Shown in pieces: positions 63,641-64,000 of a DNA stretch of 64,000 bases. Origin of the DNA: Rhodamnia argentea (lineage: Eukaryota; Streptophyta; Magnoliopsida; Myrtales; Myrtaceae); contig NC_063155.1 of the NCBI RefSeq assembly GCF_020921035.1, forward strand, positions 23,739,294-23,803,293, in the 5' to 3' direction. Positions within the stretch are counted from its first letter, which is position 1, and every line of letters begins with the position of its first letter. The notes under the pieces were generated by a model, which saw only the letters and a program-made list of their open reading frames with translations, was not told the origin of the DNA and did no database searches. A program made the translations under genes and the position numbers.

Positions 63641-64000
63641 TATTCGGGTAATAGAAATAAAAAAAACAACAATCCTTCCGTCCCACTCTCTCTTTCTCTA
63701 CTTTTGCTCCCCGGTGGTTTAGTTGTTGCGGCCGTCGCTACGCTGCAAGGTCGTCGAATTTTTGCCTCACGTTCTCTTCTGCAAGATGCGAATGGTGGAG
63801 GCGTATGGGACAGTGGCATGGAGGGCTTCGAGAGTGAGGAGATGGGGAAGAGTGAAGTGTGGGAAGTGGTGGAATCTACCATTATAGGCGGATGAATCAG
63901 TTTGAGCAGGGACCGAAGAGATATTGAAATTGAATACCCAAACGAAATGGTCGCAGTTCGGTTCGAAGAAAACACCCCATCGGCTCGGTTTAGGATTGCA
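63641..64000. other. window end
   Basis: Open frames on both strands (to 111 codons) without recognised motifs. A gene running off the window end cannot be excluded, but nothing supports one. Confidence 0.3.

Overview
This looks like nuclear DNA of a flowering plant. The genes have GT-AG introns and plant-type families: a DYW-class PPR protein, an INDETERMINATE-domain zinc finger, an AP2/ERF factor and a DUF761 protein. Ribosomal-protein promoters carry telo-boxes and site II motifs, and the spacers are AT-rich and full of small DNA transposons. A eudicot is most likely. The style of the dispersed repeats reminds me of Myrtales such as Eucalyptus, but that is only an impression.

Layout. 1-2894: repeat-rich spacer. 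2895-4507: RPL10 (minus) with a 5'UTR intron. 4636-6805: two neighbouring Mutator-like TIR elements; the second carries pieces of a LysM receptor kinase gene and a GH3 gene. 7708-9222: RPL21 (minus). 10538-12532: intronless DYW-type PPR gene (plus). 14005-16994 and 18680-25129: head-to-tail pair of calnexin genes (minus) with the same exon plan and the same 538-residue length. The second has a 4.4-kb intron holding a Copia fossil, a scrap of plastid ycf2 and a poly(A) micro-insertion. 25130-28025: repeat-rich spacer. 28026-33314: complete 17-exon MCM2 gene (minus) with two E2F-type sites just upstream. 34011-34761: non-autonomous hAT element. 36545-37192: DUF761 gene (minus), whose start and 1.9-kb upstream region are tandemly duplicated up to about 41160; one copy has since gained a tRNA-derived SINE. 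41160-45880: nested repeats. 46699-49726: DHHC S-acyltransferase (plus). 51642-53695: IDD transcription factor (minus). 55613-56530: LEP/PUCHI-like ERF (minus). 56531-64000: no gene recognised, mostly repeats.

How the genes relate. There is no operon-like logic. Most are housekeeping genes for translation, ER folding, DNA replication licensing and protein palmitoylation, with two developmental regulators (IDD, ERF) and one organelle RNA-editing candidate (PPR). The interesting content is structural: transduplication of two unrelated host genes inside one Mutator-like element, duplication of a promoter without its gene body with a breakpoint at a transposon end, and a layered set of insertions inside one calnexin intron.

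Spliced models were built by hand from splice signals, reading phase and recalled family sequences. Exon edges that keep phase across a whole gene (both calnexins, MCM2, the S-acyltransferase, IDD, RPL21) are well supported. Transcript ends are not.
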